DNA from: Pseudonocardia autotrophica
Lineage (GTDB): Bacteria > Actinomycetota > Actinomycetes > Mycobacteriales > Pseudonocardiaceae
Reading direction: 5' to 3'
Length of the DNA: 64,000 nt
Assembly: GCF_000717175.1 (NCBI RefSeq)
Contig: NZ_JNYD01000008.1
Location: forward strand, 1-64,000
In this document: positions 1-6,994 of the stretch, piece by piece
Layout: every line of letters begins with the position of its first letter
Position numbering within the stretch: the stretch's first letter is position 1
Position numbers and translations under genes: made by a program
Notes under the pieces: model-generated
What the model was told of the DNA's origin: nothing
Seen by the model: the letters and a program-made list of their open reading frames with translations, nothing else
Databases searched by the model: none

Positions 1-103
1 ACTCCTCAGAAGCCACCAACGACAAGAACCGATCAGCCACACCCTGCCGTCGCGGGCGTCCGGAACACCTCGTCCCGAACATCAACAACCTTACGGAGAA
101 CTG

Positions 104-1798
104 ATGACGACCACGGAGAACCGCCGGTCCAAGCGGACCGAGGTACTCGAGGACCGCCCCGTCAACCTCGACGGGTTCGTGGAGGAGTGGCCCGAGAAGG
201 GTCTCGTCGCCATGGAGTCCGACTTCGACCCGCAGCCCAGCGTGCGGGTCGAGGGCGGGAAGATCGTCGAGCTCGACGGGCGCGCCCGCGCCGACTTCGA
301 CTTCATGGACACCTTCATCGCCGACCACGCGATCGACGTGGAGACGGCGGAGGAGGTCAACGCGATCCCGTCCGTCGAGATCGCGCGGGCGCTCGTCGAC
401 CCGCGGGCCTCGCGGGACGAGCTGACCCGGATCGGCCGCGGGCTCACCCCGGCGAAGATCCTCGACGTCGTCAAGCTGATGAACGTCGTCGAGATCATGA
501 TGGCGATGCAGAAGATGCGGGCCCGCCGCACGCCCGCCAACCAGGCGCACTCCACCAGCGCCAAGGACAACCCGATCCAGGTCGCCGCGGACGCGGCCGA
601 GGGCGCGCTGCGCGGCTTCGCCGAGCTGGAGACCACCCTCGGCGTCGTCCGGTACGCGCCGCTCGTGGCGATCGCGCTGCAGGTCGGCGGCCAGGTCGGG
701 CGGGGCGGCGTGCTCACCCAGTGCGCCCTGGAGGAGGCCACCGAGCTCGAGCTCGGCATGCGCGGCATCACCGCCTACGCCGAGACGATCTCCGTGTACG
801 GCACCGAGTCCGTGTTCGTCGACGGCGACGACACCCCCTGGTCCAAGGCCTTCCTGGCCAGCGCGTACGCGTCGCGCGGGATCAAGATGCGGTTCACCTC
901 GGGCACGGGCTCGGAGGTGCAGATGGGCAACGCCGAGGGGCGGTCCATGCTGTACCTGGAGATCCGCTGCATCCTCATGGCCAAGGGCGCCGGGGTGCAG
1001 GGCCTGCAGAACGGCTCCATCTCCTGCATCGGCGTACCGGGCGCGGTGCCCGGCGGGATCCGGGCGGTGGCCGCCGAGAACCTGATCGCCAGCTGGATGG
1101 ACCTGGAGTGCGCCTCCGGCAACGACCAGTCCTTCTCGCACTCGGCGATGCGCCGCACCGCGCGCCTGCTGCCGCAGATGCTGCCGGGCACGGACTTCGT
1201 CTGCTCCGGCTACTCGGCGGTGCCGAACCCGGACAACATGTTCGCCGGCTCCAACCTCGACACGGACGACTACGACGACTGGAACACCATCCAGCGCGAC
1301 CTGCAGGTCGACGGCGGCCTGCGGCACGTCCGGGAGACCGAGATCCTGCAGGCCCGGGAGAAGGCGGCCCGCGCGCTGCAGGCCGTGTTCGCCGAGCTCG
1401 ACCTGCCGCGGATCACCGACGAGGAGGTCGAGGCCGCCGTCTACGCCAACGGCAGCGGCGACTACCCCGAGCGGGACGTGCTCGAGGACCTCAAGGGCGC
1501 GCAGTCGGTCATGGACCGCGGGATCACCGGCCTCGACCTGGTGAAGGCGCTGGAGCGCAGCGGCTTCCACGACGTGGCCGAGAACCTGCTGACGGTGCTG
1601 CGCCAGCGCGTCTCCGGCGACCTGCTGCAGACGTCGGCGATCCTGACGGACGACTTCGTCCCCCTCTCGGCGATCAACGACGCCAACGACTACGGCGGCC
1701 CGGGCTCCGGCTACCGCCTCCAGGGCGAGCGGTGGGAGCAGCTCAAGAAGCTGCGCCACGTGACGAGCGCCGAGAACCCCGAGACGGAGGTGTCGTGA
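104..1798 (+). CDS. pduC: B12-dependent diol/glycerol dehydratase, large subunit
   Basis: Catalytic alpha subunit of adenosylcobalamin-dependent propanediol/glycerol dehydratase, which converts 1,2-diols or glycerol to aldehydes. The 564-residue product follows the enterobacterial PduC pattern from end to end, including MMAMQKMRARRTP, SVYGTE..DGDDTPWSK, FTSGTGSEVQMG and the C-terminal SGYRLQGERWEQLK; the usual length is about 554, and the extra residues are at the N terminus. GGAG lies 6 nt before the ATG. The next gene starts inside the stop codon (TGATG), so subunits are probably translationally coupled. No microcompartment shell gene is visible, suggesting a cytosolic enzyme. Whether diol or glycerol is the true substrate cannot be read from the sequence. 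Confidence 0.95.
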   Translation: MTTTENRRSKRTEVLEDRPVNLDGFVEEWPEKGLVAMESDFDPQPSVRVEGGKIVELDGRARADFDFMDTFIADHAIDVETAEEVNAIPSVEIARALVDPRASRDELTRIGRGLTPAKILDVVKLMNVVEIMMAMQKMRARRTPANQAHSTSAKDNPIQVAADAAEGALRGFAELETTLGVVRYAPLVAIALQVGGQVGRGGVLTQCALEEATELELGMRGITAYAETISVYGTESVFVDGDDTPWSKAFLASAYASRGIKMRFTSGTGSEVQMGNAEGRSMLYLEIRCILMAKGAGVQGLQNGSISCIGVPGAVPGGIRAVAAENLIASWMDLECASGNDQSFSHSAMRRTARLLPQMLPGTDFVCSGYSAVPNPDNMFAGSNLDTDDYDDWNTIQRDLQVDGGLRHVRETEILQAREKAARALQAVFAELDLPRITDEEVEAAVYANGSGDYPERDVLEDLKGAQSVMDRGITGLDLVKALERSGFHDVAENLLTVLRQRVSGDLLQTSAILTDDFVPLSAINDANDYGGPGSGYRLQGERWEQLKKLRHVTSAENPETEVS

Positions 1799-2373
1799 TG
1801 ACCGCCCCCACCGCCGAGCGCACGCTCACGCTCAACGAGGTCGGCCCGGCCAAGCGGGCGTCGCGACCCGACGAGGTGGTCGTCGCCGTGTCCCCGGCCT
1901 TCGCCGACCCGTTCACCAAGACCATCGTCGACGTGCCGCACGCCGAGGTGATCCGGCAGATCCTGGCCGGCATCGAGGAGCAGGGCGTGCACGCCCGGAT
2001 GATCAAGGTGTGGGACACCGCGGACCTCGCGGCCGTCGCGCACACCGGCGCCCGGCTGTCCGGCTCCGGCATCTCGATCGGCCTGCTGTCCCGCGGCACC
2101 GCGATGATCCACCAGCGGGACCTGCCGCGGCTGAGCAACCTGGAGCTGTTCCCGCAGTCGCCGCTGCTCGACGCCGAGGTGTTCCGCCGGATCGGGTCCA
2201 ACGCCGCCCAGTACGCCAAGGGCGAGTCCCCGGCCCCGGTGCCCACCCGCAACGACCAGATGGCCCGGCCGCGCTGGCAGGCCAAGGCCGCGCTGCTGCA
2301 CCTCAAGGAGTTCGAGTGCATCGTGGCGGGGCGGAAGCCGGTGGAGGTCGAGCCGGTGATCACCCGGGCATGA
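1798..2373 (+). CDS. pduD: Diol/glycerol dehydratase, medium subunit
   Basis: Beta subunit that helps bind cobalamin between itself and the large subunit. The 191-residue product contains family motifs RLSGSGISIG, LSNLELFPQ and NDQMARPRWQAKAA. It lacks the roughly 30-residue N-terminal extension of enterobacterial PduD that targets the enzyme to microcompartments; its conserved core begins almost at once (TLNEVGPA). The ATG overlaps the pduC stop, and its own stop overlaps the next ATG (ATGA). The expected small-subunit gene is not between this gene and the reactivase, and no small-subunit sequence is fused to its C terminus. Confidence 0.92.
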   Translation: MTAPTAERTLTLNEVGPAKRASRPDEVVVAVSPAFADPFTKTIVDVPHAEVIRQILAGIEEQGVHARMIKVWDTADLAAVAHTGARLSGSGISIGLLSRGTAMIHQRDLPRLSNLELFPQSPLLDAEVFRRIGSNAAQYAKGESPAPVPTRNDQMARPRWQAKAALLHLKEFECIVAGRKPVEVEPVITRA

Positions 2374-4187
2374 CGCGACGGCTGGTCGTCGGCGTCGACA
2401 TCGGCAACTCGACGACCGAGGCGAGCGTGGCCGCCGTGTCCGGGGACTCCGCCGAGTACCTGGGCACGGCGCTCACCCACACGACCGGGGTCAAGGGGAC
2501 GCCGGAGAACACGGACGGGGCGGTGTCGGCGGTCCGGCGCGCGCTGGAACGGGCCGGCCGCACCGAGTCCGAGGTCGAGACGGTCCTGCTCAACGAGGCC
2601 ACGCCCGTCATCTCCGGGCTGGCCATGGAGACGATCTCCGAGACGATCATCACCGAGTCGACGATGATCGGGCACAACCCCGCCACACCGGGCGGGGAGG
2701 GGCTCGGGGTCGGCACCACGGTGGCGATCGACGCGCTGGCCGGCGCGTCCGGCCCGACGATCGCCGTCGTCGGGGCGGGCTGGGACTTCGACGACGTGGC
2801 GACCGAGCTCAACGCGGCCACGGAGCGCGGTCTCGAGGTCGTGGCCGCGGTCCTCGCGCACGACGACGCGGTGCTCGTCGTCAACCGGCTGCGGGTGCCG
2901 ATCCCGGTCGTCGACGAGGTCGGCGCGGTGGAGAAGGTGCCGCTCGGGATGCGGGCGGCGGTGGAGGTGGCGCCGCCCGGTCGCACCATCCGGACGCTCT
3001 CGGACTCCTACGGTCTGGCGTCGGTGTTCGAGCTGGACCCCGACCAGACCAAGCAGGTCTCGCCGGTGGCGCGGGCGCTGACCGGGAACCGGTCCGCCGT
3101 CGTCGTCCGTACCCCCAGCGGTGACGTGACCGACCGGCGGATCCCGGTCGGCACGCTCACCCTCACCGGGGCGGGCAAGACCCTGCAGGTCGACGTCGAC
3201 GCGGGCGCCGAGGCGATCATGGAGGTGCTCGGCCGGGTCCAGCCGCTCGACGACGCGACCGGCGAGGCCGGCACGCACGTCGGCGGGATGCTCGCGCAGG
3301 TCCGGGACACGATGACGGACGTGACCGGGCAGCCGGCCGCGGAGATCCGGATCCGGGACGTGCTCGCCGTCGACACCTTCGTGCCCAAGGAGGTGCGCGG
3401 CGGCCTGGCCGGCGAGGTCGCGCCGGAGAACGCCGTCGCGCTGGCGGCCATGGTGCGCACCAGCCGGAGCCGGATGCAGGTGGTGGCCGACGAGGTCGCC
3501 GCCGCGCTGGGCTGCCGGGCCGAGATCGGCGGCGTCGAGGGCGAGATGGCGGTCCGCGGGGCGCTGACCACGCCCGGCACGGCCGTGCCGATCGCGGTGC
3601 TGGACCTCGGCGGCGGGTCGACCGACGCCGCGCTGCTCGACCGCGACGGCGTCTCCTCGGCCGTGCACGTCGCCGGGGCGGGGGAGCTGGTCACCAAGCT
3701 GATCGGCTCCGAGCTGGCGCTCGACGACCGGGAGCAGGCCGAGGCCGTCAAGCGGTACCCGCTGGCGAAGGTGGAGAGCTTCTTCCACGTGCGGCACGAG
3801 GACGGGACGGTGCAGTTCTTCCCGGAGCCGCTGCCGTCGCACGTGTTCGCGCGGGTGGTCACGATGACGCCCGAGGGCCCCGCGCCCGTCGCGACCCGGC
3901 ACTCGGTCGACCACGTGCGGCGGGTGCGCCGGGAGGCCAAGCGGAAGGTGTTCGCGGTCAACGCCGTGCGGGCGCTCAAGCAGGTCGCGCCGGGCGGCAG
4001 CCTGCGGATGCTGGATTTCGTGGTGCTGCTCGGCGGCTCGGCGCTGGACTTCGAGATCCCGGACCTCATCGCCGACGCCCTCGCCGGCTTCGGGGTGGTC
4101 TGCGGGATCGGCAACGTCCACGGCAGCGAGGGGCCCCGCAACGCGGTGGCGACCGGGCTGGTCGACGCGCACGTGGCGGGCTCGTGA
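2370..4187 (+). CDS. ddrA: Diol dehydratase reactivase, large (alpha) subunit
   Basis: ATP-dependent chaperone-like factor that releases damaged cobalamin from inactivated diol/glycerol dehydratase. The 605-residue length matches DdrA/GdrA (about 610). Actin-like ATPase phosphate motifs are visible: GVDIGNSTTEAS near the N terminus and DLGGGSTDAALL near residue 412. The family block TMIGHNPATPGG is also present. The ATG overlaps the pduD stop and the stop overlaps the GTG of the small reactivase subunit, so four genes form one tight translational unit. A dedicated reactivase strongly supports a working B12 dehydratase despite the missing small subunit. Confidence 0.94.
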   Translation: MTRRLVVGVDIGNSTTEASVAAVSGDSAEYLGTALTHTTGVKGTPENTDGAVSAVRRALERAGRTESEVETVLLNEATPVISGLAMETISETIITESTMIGHNPATPGGEGLGVGTTVAIDALAGASGPTIAVVGAGWDFDDVATELNAATERGLEVVAAVLAHDDAVLVVNRLRVPIPVVDEVGAVEKVPLGMRAAVEVAPPGRTIRTLSDSYGLASVFELDPDQTKQVSPVARALTGNRSAVVVRTPSGDVTDRRIPVGTLTLTGAGKTLQVDVDAGAEAIMEVLGRVQPLDDATGEAGTHVGGMLAQVRDTMTDVTGQPAAEIRIRDVLAVDTFVPKEVRGGLAGEVAPENAVALAAMVRTSRSRMQVVADEVAAALGCRAEIGGVEGEMAVRGALTTPGTAVPIAVLDLGGGSTDAALLDRDGVSSAVHVAGAGELVTKLIGSELALDDREQAEAVKRYPLAKVESFFHVRHEDGTVQFFPEPLPSHVFARVVTMTPEGPAPVATRHSVDHVRRVRREAKRKVFAVNAVRALKQVAPGGSLRMLDFVVLLGGSALDFEIPDLIADALAGFGVVCGIGNVHGSEGPRNAVATGLVDAHVAGS

Positions 4188-4516
4188 CCGAGAAGCCCGC
4201 GATCGTCCTGCGCCACACCGGGTCCCCGGACCCGGTGGTGCTGCGGGAGGTGTGTGCGGGGGCGGAGGAGGAGGGTGTGCCGACGCGGGTGGAGCAGGTC
4301 CGCGACGCGGACGTCCTGGCGCTCGCCCACGCCGCCGCGCTCGAGTCCCCGCTGGAGACCGGGATCGGGATCGACGGGGCGGGCGGGGTCGCGGTGCACC
4401 ACGCGTCCCTGCCGCAGGACGACCCGGTGCACCAGGTCGAGGCGGGCTCCCCGCGTCCCGACCTGCGCATCGCCGGTCGCACCGCCGCCCGGATCGTGAA
4501 GGTCCTGCCCCTGTGA
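4184..4516 (+). CDS. ddrB: Diol dehydratase reactivase, small (beta) subunit
   Basis: A 110-residue partner of DdrA that, in this family, swaps with the dehydratase beta subunit during reactivation. It resembles PduH/GdrB through LREVCAGAEEEGVP, ALESPLETGIGI and the VAVHHASLPQDDP segment, which structurally mimics the medium subunit. It begins with GTG overlapping the ddrA stop (GTGA). Its TGA stop lies inside a 40-bp palindrome that probably ends the transcript. Homology is weaker than for the other three operon genes, but length and position agree. Confidence 0.88.
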   Translation: MTEKPAIVLRHTGSPDPVVLREVCAGAEEEGVPTRVEQVRDADVLALAHAAALESPLETGIGIDGAGGVAVHHASLPQDDPVHQVEAGSPRPDLRIAGRTAARIVKVLPL

Positions 4517-4552
4517 GTGGCAATAGTCGCTATGGCGACTATTGCCACTCAC
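4513..4552. repeat. 40-bp dispersed palindrome, copy 1 (ddrB 3' end, terminator-like)
   Basis: Near-perfect inverted repeat with arms GTGAGTGGCAATAGTCGC and its complement around a short TATG-like centre. It contains the ddrB stop codon and follows CCCCT. The same 40-bp length and arms recur at 8863-8902 and 18609-18648, with a core variant at 61618-61657. RNA of either strand would form an 18-bp stem, so a terminator or REP-like role is plausible. There is no clear U-tract. Confidence 0.8.
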
Positions 4553-4596
4553 GAGGACGGGGTGGCTTGTCGTCGTCCCGGCCGGTGTGCCGCGGT

Positions 4597-4613
4597 GTTC
4601 ACCATAGGTGAAC
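4597..4613. promoter_or_regulatory. Operator palindrome over the promoter of the XRE/cupin gene
   Basis: Perfect inverted repeat GTTCACC-ATA-GGTGAAC. A -10-like TAGGAT lies at 4620-4625, seven bases before the GTG start at 4633. A 17-bp spacer places the -35 element at 4597-4602, inside the left arm. This is the expected geometry for autorepression by the downstream helix-turn-helix protein. The binding assignment is inference. Confidence 0.65.
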
Positions 4614-4632
4614 GCCGTCTAGGATGGTCAAC

Positions 4633-5226
4633 GTGAGCCGGCCGAGCCCCGCGACCTGGGAGCCCATCGTCGACGCGATCGGCCCCAAGGTGCGCGCCGC
4701 CCGCACCCGGCTCGGGCTGTCGTTGCAGCAGCTCGCGGCCCGCGCGGACGTCTCGGCCGCGGCGGTGCACAAGGTCGAGCGCGGCGACATGGTCCCGACG
4801 ATCACCACGCTGCTCAAGCTGGCGGGTGCGCTGGGGCAGCCCGTGTCGGCCTTCGTCGACGACAGCGGGCTCGAGCCGCCCCCTGCCGTCCACGTGCGGT
4901 CGGCGGAGCGGCTGCCCGCGCCGCGGGACTGGGCGCCGGGTGCGCTCGGGGTCGCGGTGGAGGGGCTCGCCGCGCCCACGGACGCGCTGCGGGCCGCGGC
5001 GGTGGAGGTCGTGGTCGAACCGGGCGGCGAGAGCGGCGACACCCGGCCGCGCCGCCCGGGCGAGGAACTGGTGATGGTCCGGGAGGGCACCCTGTCGGTC
5101 GAGGTCGCGGGGGAGACGTACGAGGTGGAGGCCGGGGACGTGCTGCACTACCCGACGGACCGGGGGCACGCCTGGCGCAACGCCGGCGACGTCCCGGTCC
5201 GCGCGGTCTGGGTGATCCTGCGATGA
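4633..5226 (+). CDS. XRE-family regulator with C-terminal cupin domain
   Basis: Transcriptional regulator of 197 residues. An N-terminal XRE helix-turn-helix (KVRAARTRLGLSLQQLAARADVSAAAVHKVERG, split here by LSLQQLAAR and SAAAVHKVE) is followed by a cupin fold with PGEELVMVREG and VEAGDVLHYPTDRGHAWRN, typical of regulators sensing a small ligand. The GTG at 4633 is preferred over the ATG at 4624 because TAGGAT sits seven bases upstream, giving a leaderless transcript. The operator palindrome covers the -35 region. Its stop overlaps the ATG of the AIR-synthase-like gene, making a two-gene operon. The ligand is unknown. Confidence 0.88.
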   Translation: MSRPSPATWEPIVDAIGPKVRAARTRLGLSLQQLAARADVSAAAVHKVERGDMVPTITTLLKLAGALGQPVSAFVDDSGLEPPPAVHVRSAERLPAPRDWAPGALGVAVEGLAAPTDALRAAAVEVVVEPGGESGDTRPRRPGEELVMVREGTLSVEVAGETYEVEAGDVLHYPTDRGHAWRNAGDVPVRAVWVILR

Positions 5227-6185
5227 GCGCGCCGGCCTCCGAGACGCTCGCGGAGCTCGCCGCGGCCTGCCTCGCCAACCCGGGGCTCGCCGCGAAGGCC
5301 GAGATCGCGCTGGTCGGCGAGGTGCTGGGCGGCACCGACTGGCAGGGCGGCCCGGGCGACGACGGCGCGGTCGTCACCGCGCACGGCGGCCCGGTCGTGG
5401 CCTGCGGCGAGGCCCTGTTCCCGCCGTTCGTGGCCGCCGACCCGTACGGCGCGGGGTTCGCGGCGGTGCTGACGAACGTCAACGACGTCGCGGCCATGGG
5501 CGGGATGCCGCTCGGGATCGTCGACACGGTGGTGGCGTCGGAGGACCTGGCGCGCAAGGCGCTGGCCGGGATGCGCGAGGCCGCGGAGCTGTACGACGTC
5601 CCGATCGTCGGCGGGCACCTCACGCTGCACGAGGGCGACCCGGCCATCTCCGCCTTCGCCGTCGGGGCCACGGCGGCGCCGCTCTCGGTGACGCGCGCCG
5701 CGCCCGGGCAGACCCTGGTCGTGGCCGCCGCGCTCGACGGGCGGATGCGCGAGGACTTCCCGTTCTTCCCCGCCTTCGAGTCGCGCGGGCGGCGCAGCGC
5801 CGGCGACGTCCGGCTGCTCGGCACCCTCGCCGGCGAGGGCGTGGTGGTGGCGGCCAAGGACATCAGCATGGCTGGGCTCGTCGGGTCGCTGGCAATGCTG
5901 CTGGAGCCGGGGCGGTTGGGGGTGACGGTCGACGTCGCGGCCGTGCCCGCGCCCGCCGGAGTGCCGCTGGTGCGCTGGTTCAACTGCTTCCCCAGCTTCG
6001 GCTTCCTGCTCTGCGTGCCCGCCGGGCGCGAGGAGGAGTGCCTCGCCGCCTTCGCCGAGCGGGACCTTGCCGCCGGCGTGGTCGGGCGGCTCGACGACTC
6101 CGGCATCCTCGCCCTCACCCGCGGGGACGAGCGGGTGGAGGTCCTGGACCTGCACTCCACCGCGGTCACCGGCCTCCCCCGCTGA
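5223..6185 (+). CDS. AIR synthase-related (PurM-like) protein
   Basis: A 320-residue member of the AIR synthase/selenophosphate synthetase/ThiL superfamily, most like stand-alone AIR-synthase-related proteins rather than PurM or ThiL. Visible landmarks are the acidic phosphate-binding GDDGAVV, VLTNVNDVAAMGG (the canonical metal-binding N-D segment), VGGHLTLHE and AKDISMAGLVGSLAML. The ATG overlaps the upstream XRE/cupin stop (ATGA), so the regulator probably controls it. The substrate is not predictable from sequence; family members phosphorylate or bind small metabolites with ATP. Confidence 0.8.
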   Translation: MSAPASETLAELAAACLANPGLAAKAEIALVGEVLGGTDWQGGPGDDGAVVTAHGGPVVACGEALFPPFVAADPYGAGFAAVLTNVNDVAAMGGMPLGIVDTVVASEDLARKALAGMREAAELYDVPIVGGHLTLHEGDPAISAFAVGATAAPLSVTRAAPGQTLVVAAALDGRMREDFPFFPAFESRGRRSAGDVRLLGTLAGEGVVVAAKDISMAGLVGSLAMLLEPGRLGVTVDVAAVPAPAGVPLVRWFNCFPSFGFLLCVPAGREEECLAAFAERDLAAGVVGRLDDSGILALTRGDERVEVLDLHSTAVTGLPR

Positions 6186-6193
6186 CCACACCT

Positions 6194-6410
6194 CCCGACT
6201 CGCGCTGCCGAACCTCCCGACTCGCGGAAGTGGCAGCCTCTGTTCCGCGAGTCGGGAGTTCCGGCACCGCGAGTCGGGAGTTCCGGGAGCGCGAGTCGGG
6301 AGTTCCGGGAGCGCGAGTCGGGAGTTCTGGCACCGCGAGTCGGGAGTTCTGGCACCGCGAGTCGGGAGTTCTGGCACCGCGAGTCGGGAGTTCCGGCACC
6401 GCGAGTCGGG
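6194..6410. repeat. 22-bp tandem repeat array, locus 1
   Basis: Eight copies beginning with GCGAGTCGGG at 6247, 6269, 6291, 6313, 6335, 6357, 6379 and 6401, exactly 22 bp apart; the remainder of each unit varies between AGTTCTGGCACC and AGTTCCGGGAGC types. Two copies in opposite orientation (CCCGACTCGC at 6194 and 6216, also 22 bp apart) precede them. The array lies between the convergent 3' ends of the AIR-synthase-like gene and the next minus-strand gene. The same unit recurs at 37348-37496. Confidence 0.92.
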
Positions 6411-6433
6411 GTGTGCGCTTCGGGGAGGTGTGC

Positions 6434-6859
6434 TCAGGGGGCGACGCGGAGGTGGCGCGGTGGGGTCGCGGGGGCCAGGGTCGGGCAGATCCCCTCGCCC
6501 CTCCCCGTCGTCATCCCGACCGCCTTGCCCAGCGCCGCGACCGGCGCGGCCGTGCGGGTGCCGCGCAGCGCGGCGTCGGCGGCGAGCGAGAAGATCCGCA
6601 GCGCCCGCTCCGGGTCCCGCCAGCGGTGCTTCTCCGCGAACTCCACCCAGCGCGCCGGTGGGATCGTGGCCTCCTCCGGGTACTCCAGCTCCGCCCAGGT
6701 CACGGCCGTCTCGAACAGGTCGACGATCGCGTCCGGGTCGGTCTCGACGTCGAGCAGCCGGTCGTGGTGGGCCCGCCACGGATGGTCCGCACGGCACTCC
6801 GCGGGGCAGGCGAGCCGGGCCGGGACGGGAATCTGCTCACGTGCGGGCTGCTCGGGCAC
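6434..6859 (-). CDS. Hypothetical protein
   Basis: A 141-residue soluble protein of unknown function, not recognised. Tryptophans and acidic residues in its centre (WAELEYPEEATIPPARW, EKHRWRDPERALRI) and actinobacterial third-position G+C suggest a real gene. GTG is the start; GGAGG lies seven bases upstream on the minus strand. It is downstream of and co-oriented with the phosphofructokinase gene, with a 135-bp gap, so cotranscription is possible. No signal peptide or membrane segment is seen. Confidence 0.6.
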   Translation of the reverse strand: MPEQPAREQIPVPARLACPAECRADHPWRAHHDRLLDVETDPDAIVDLFETAVTWAELEYPEEATIPPARWVEFAEKHRWRDPERALRIFSLAADAALRGTRTAAPVAALGKAVGMTTGRGEGICPTLAPATPPRHLRVAP

Positions 6860-6994
6860 GGCGGGCCTCCGATCCGGCGGGCGCTGGGGACATCCCAGTT
6901 CTAGATCCCGACCGGCACCGGGCGATTTCCGGACTGTTTCATCCGGATGAAGGAGCCCCGCGAGCGCGTGGCCTGCGCCCTCCGCAGCGACGGA

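Noticed and set aside
1..103. An upstream gene end or promoter before pduC
   Set aside because: The first 103 bases show no coding frame that I can identify and no clear -35/-10 pair; only the SD before the ATG is convincing.
2370..4187. A hidden small dehydratase subunit in another frame inside the operon
   Set aside because: Other frames show no PduE-like motifs and have shadow composition; the genes overlap by four bases, leaving no room.
1743..4523. A 926-residue minus-strand open frame, and similar long frames such as 18613-20823 plus and 25709-27610 minus
   Set aside because: They lie opposite clearly identified genes, are rich in Arg, Gly, Pro and His, and have no domains; they are normal shadows of very G+C-rich coding DNA.
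6194..6410. CRISPR array
   Set aside because: Units are 22 bp directly abutting with no spacers, and no cas genes are nearby; it is a tandem repeat. The same applies to 37348-37496.
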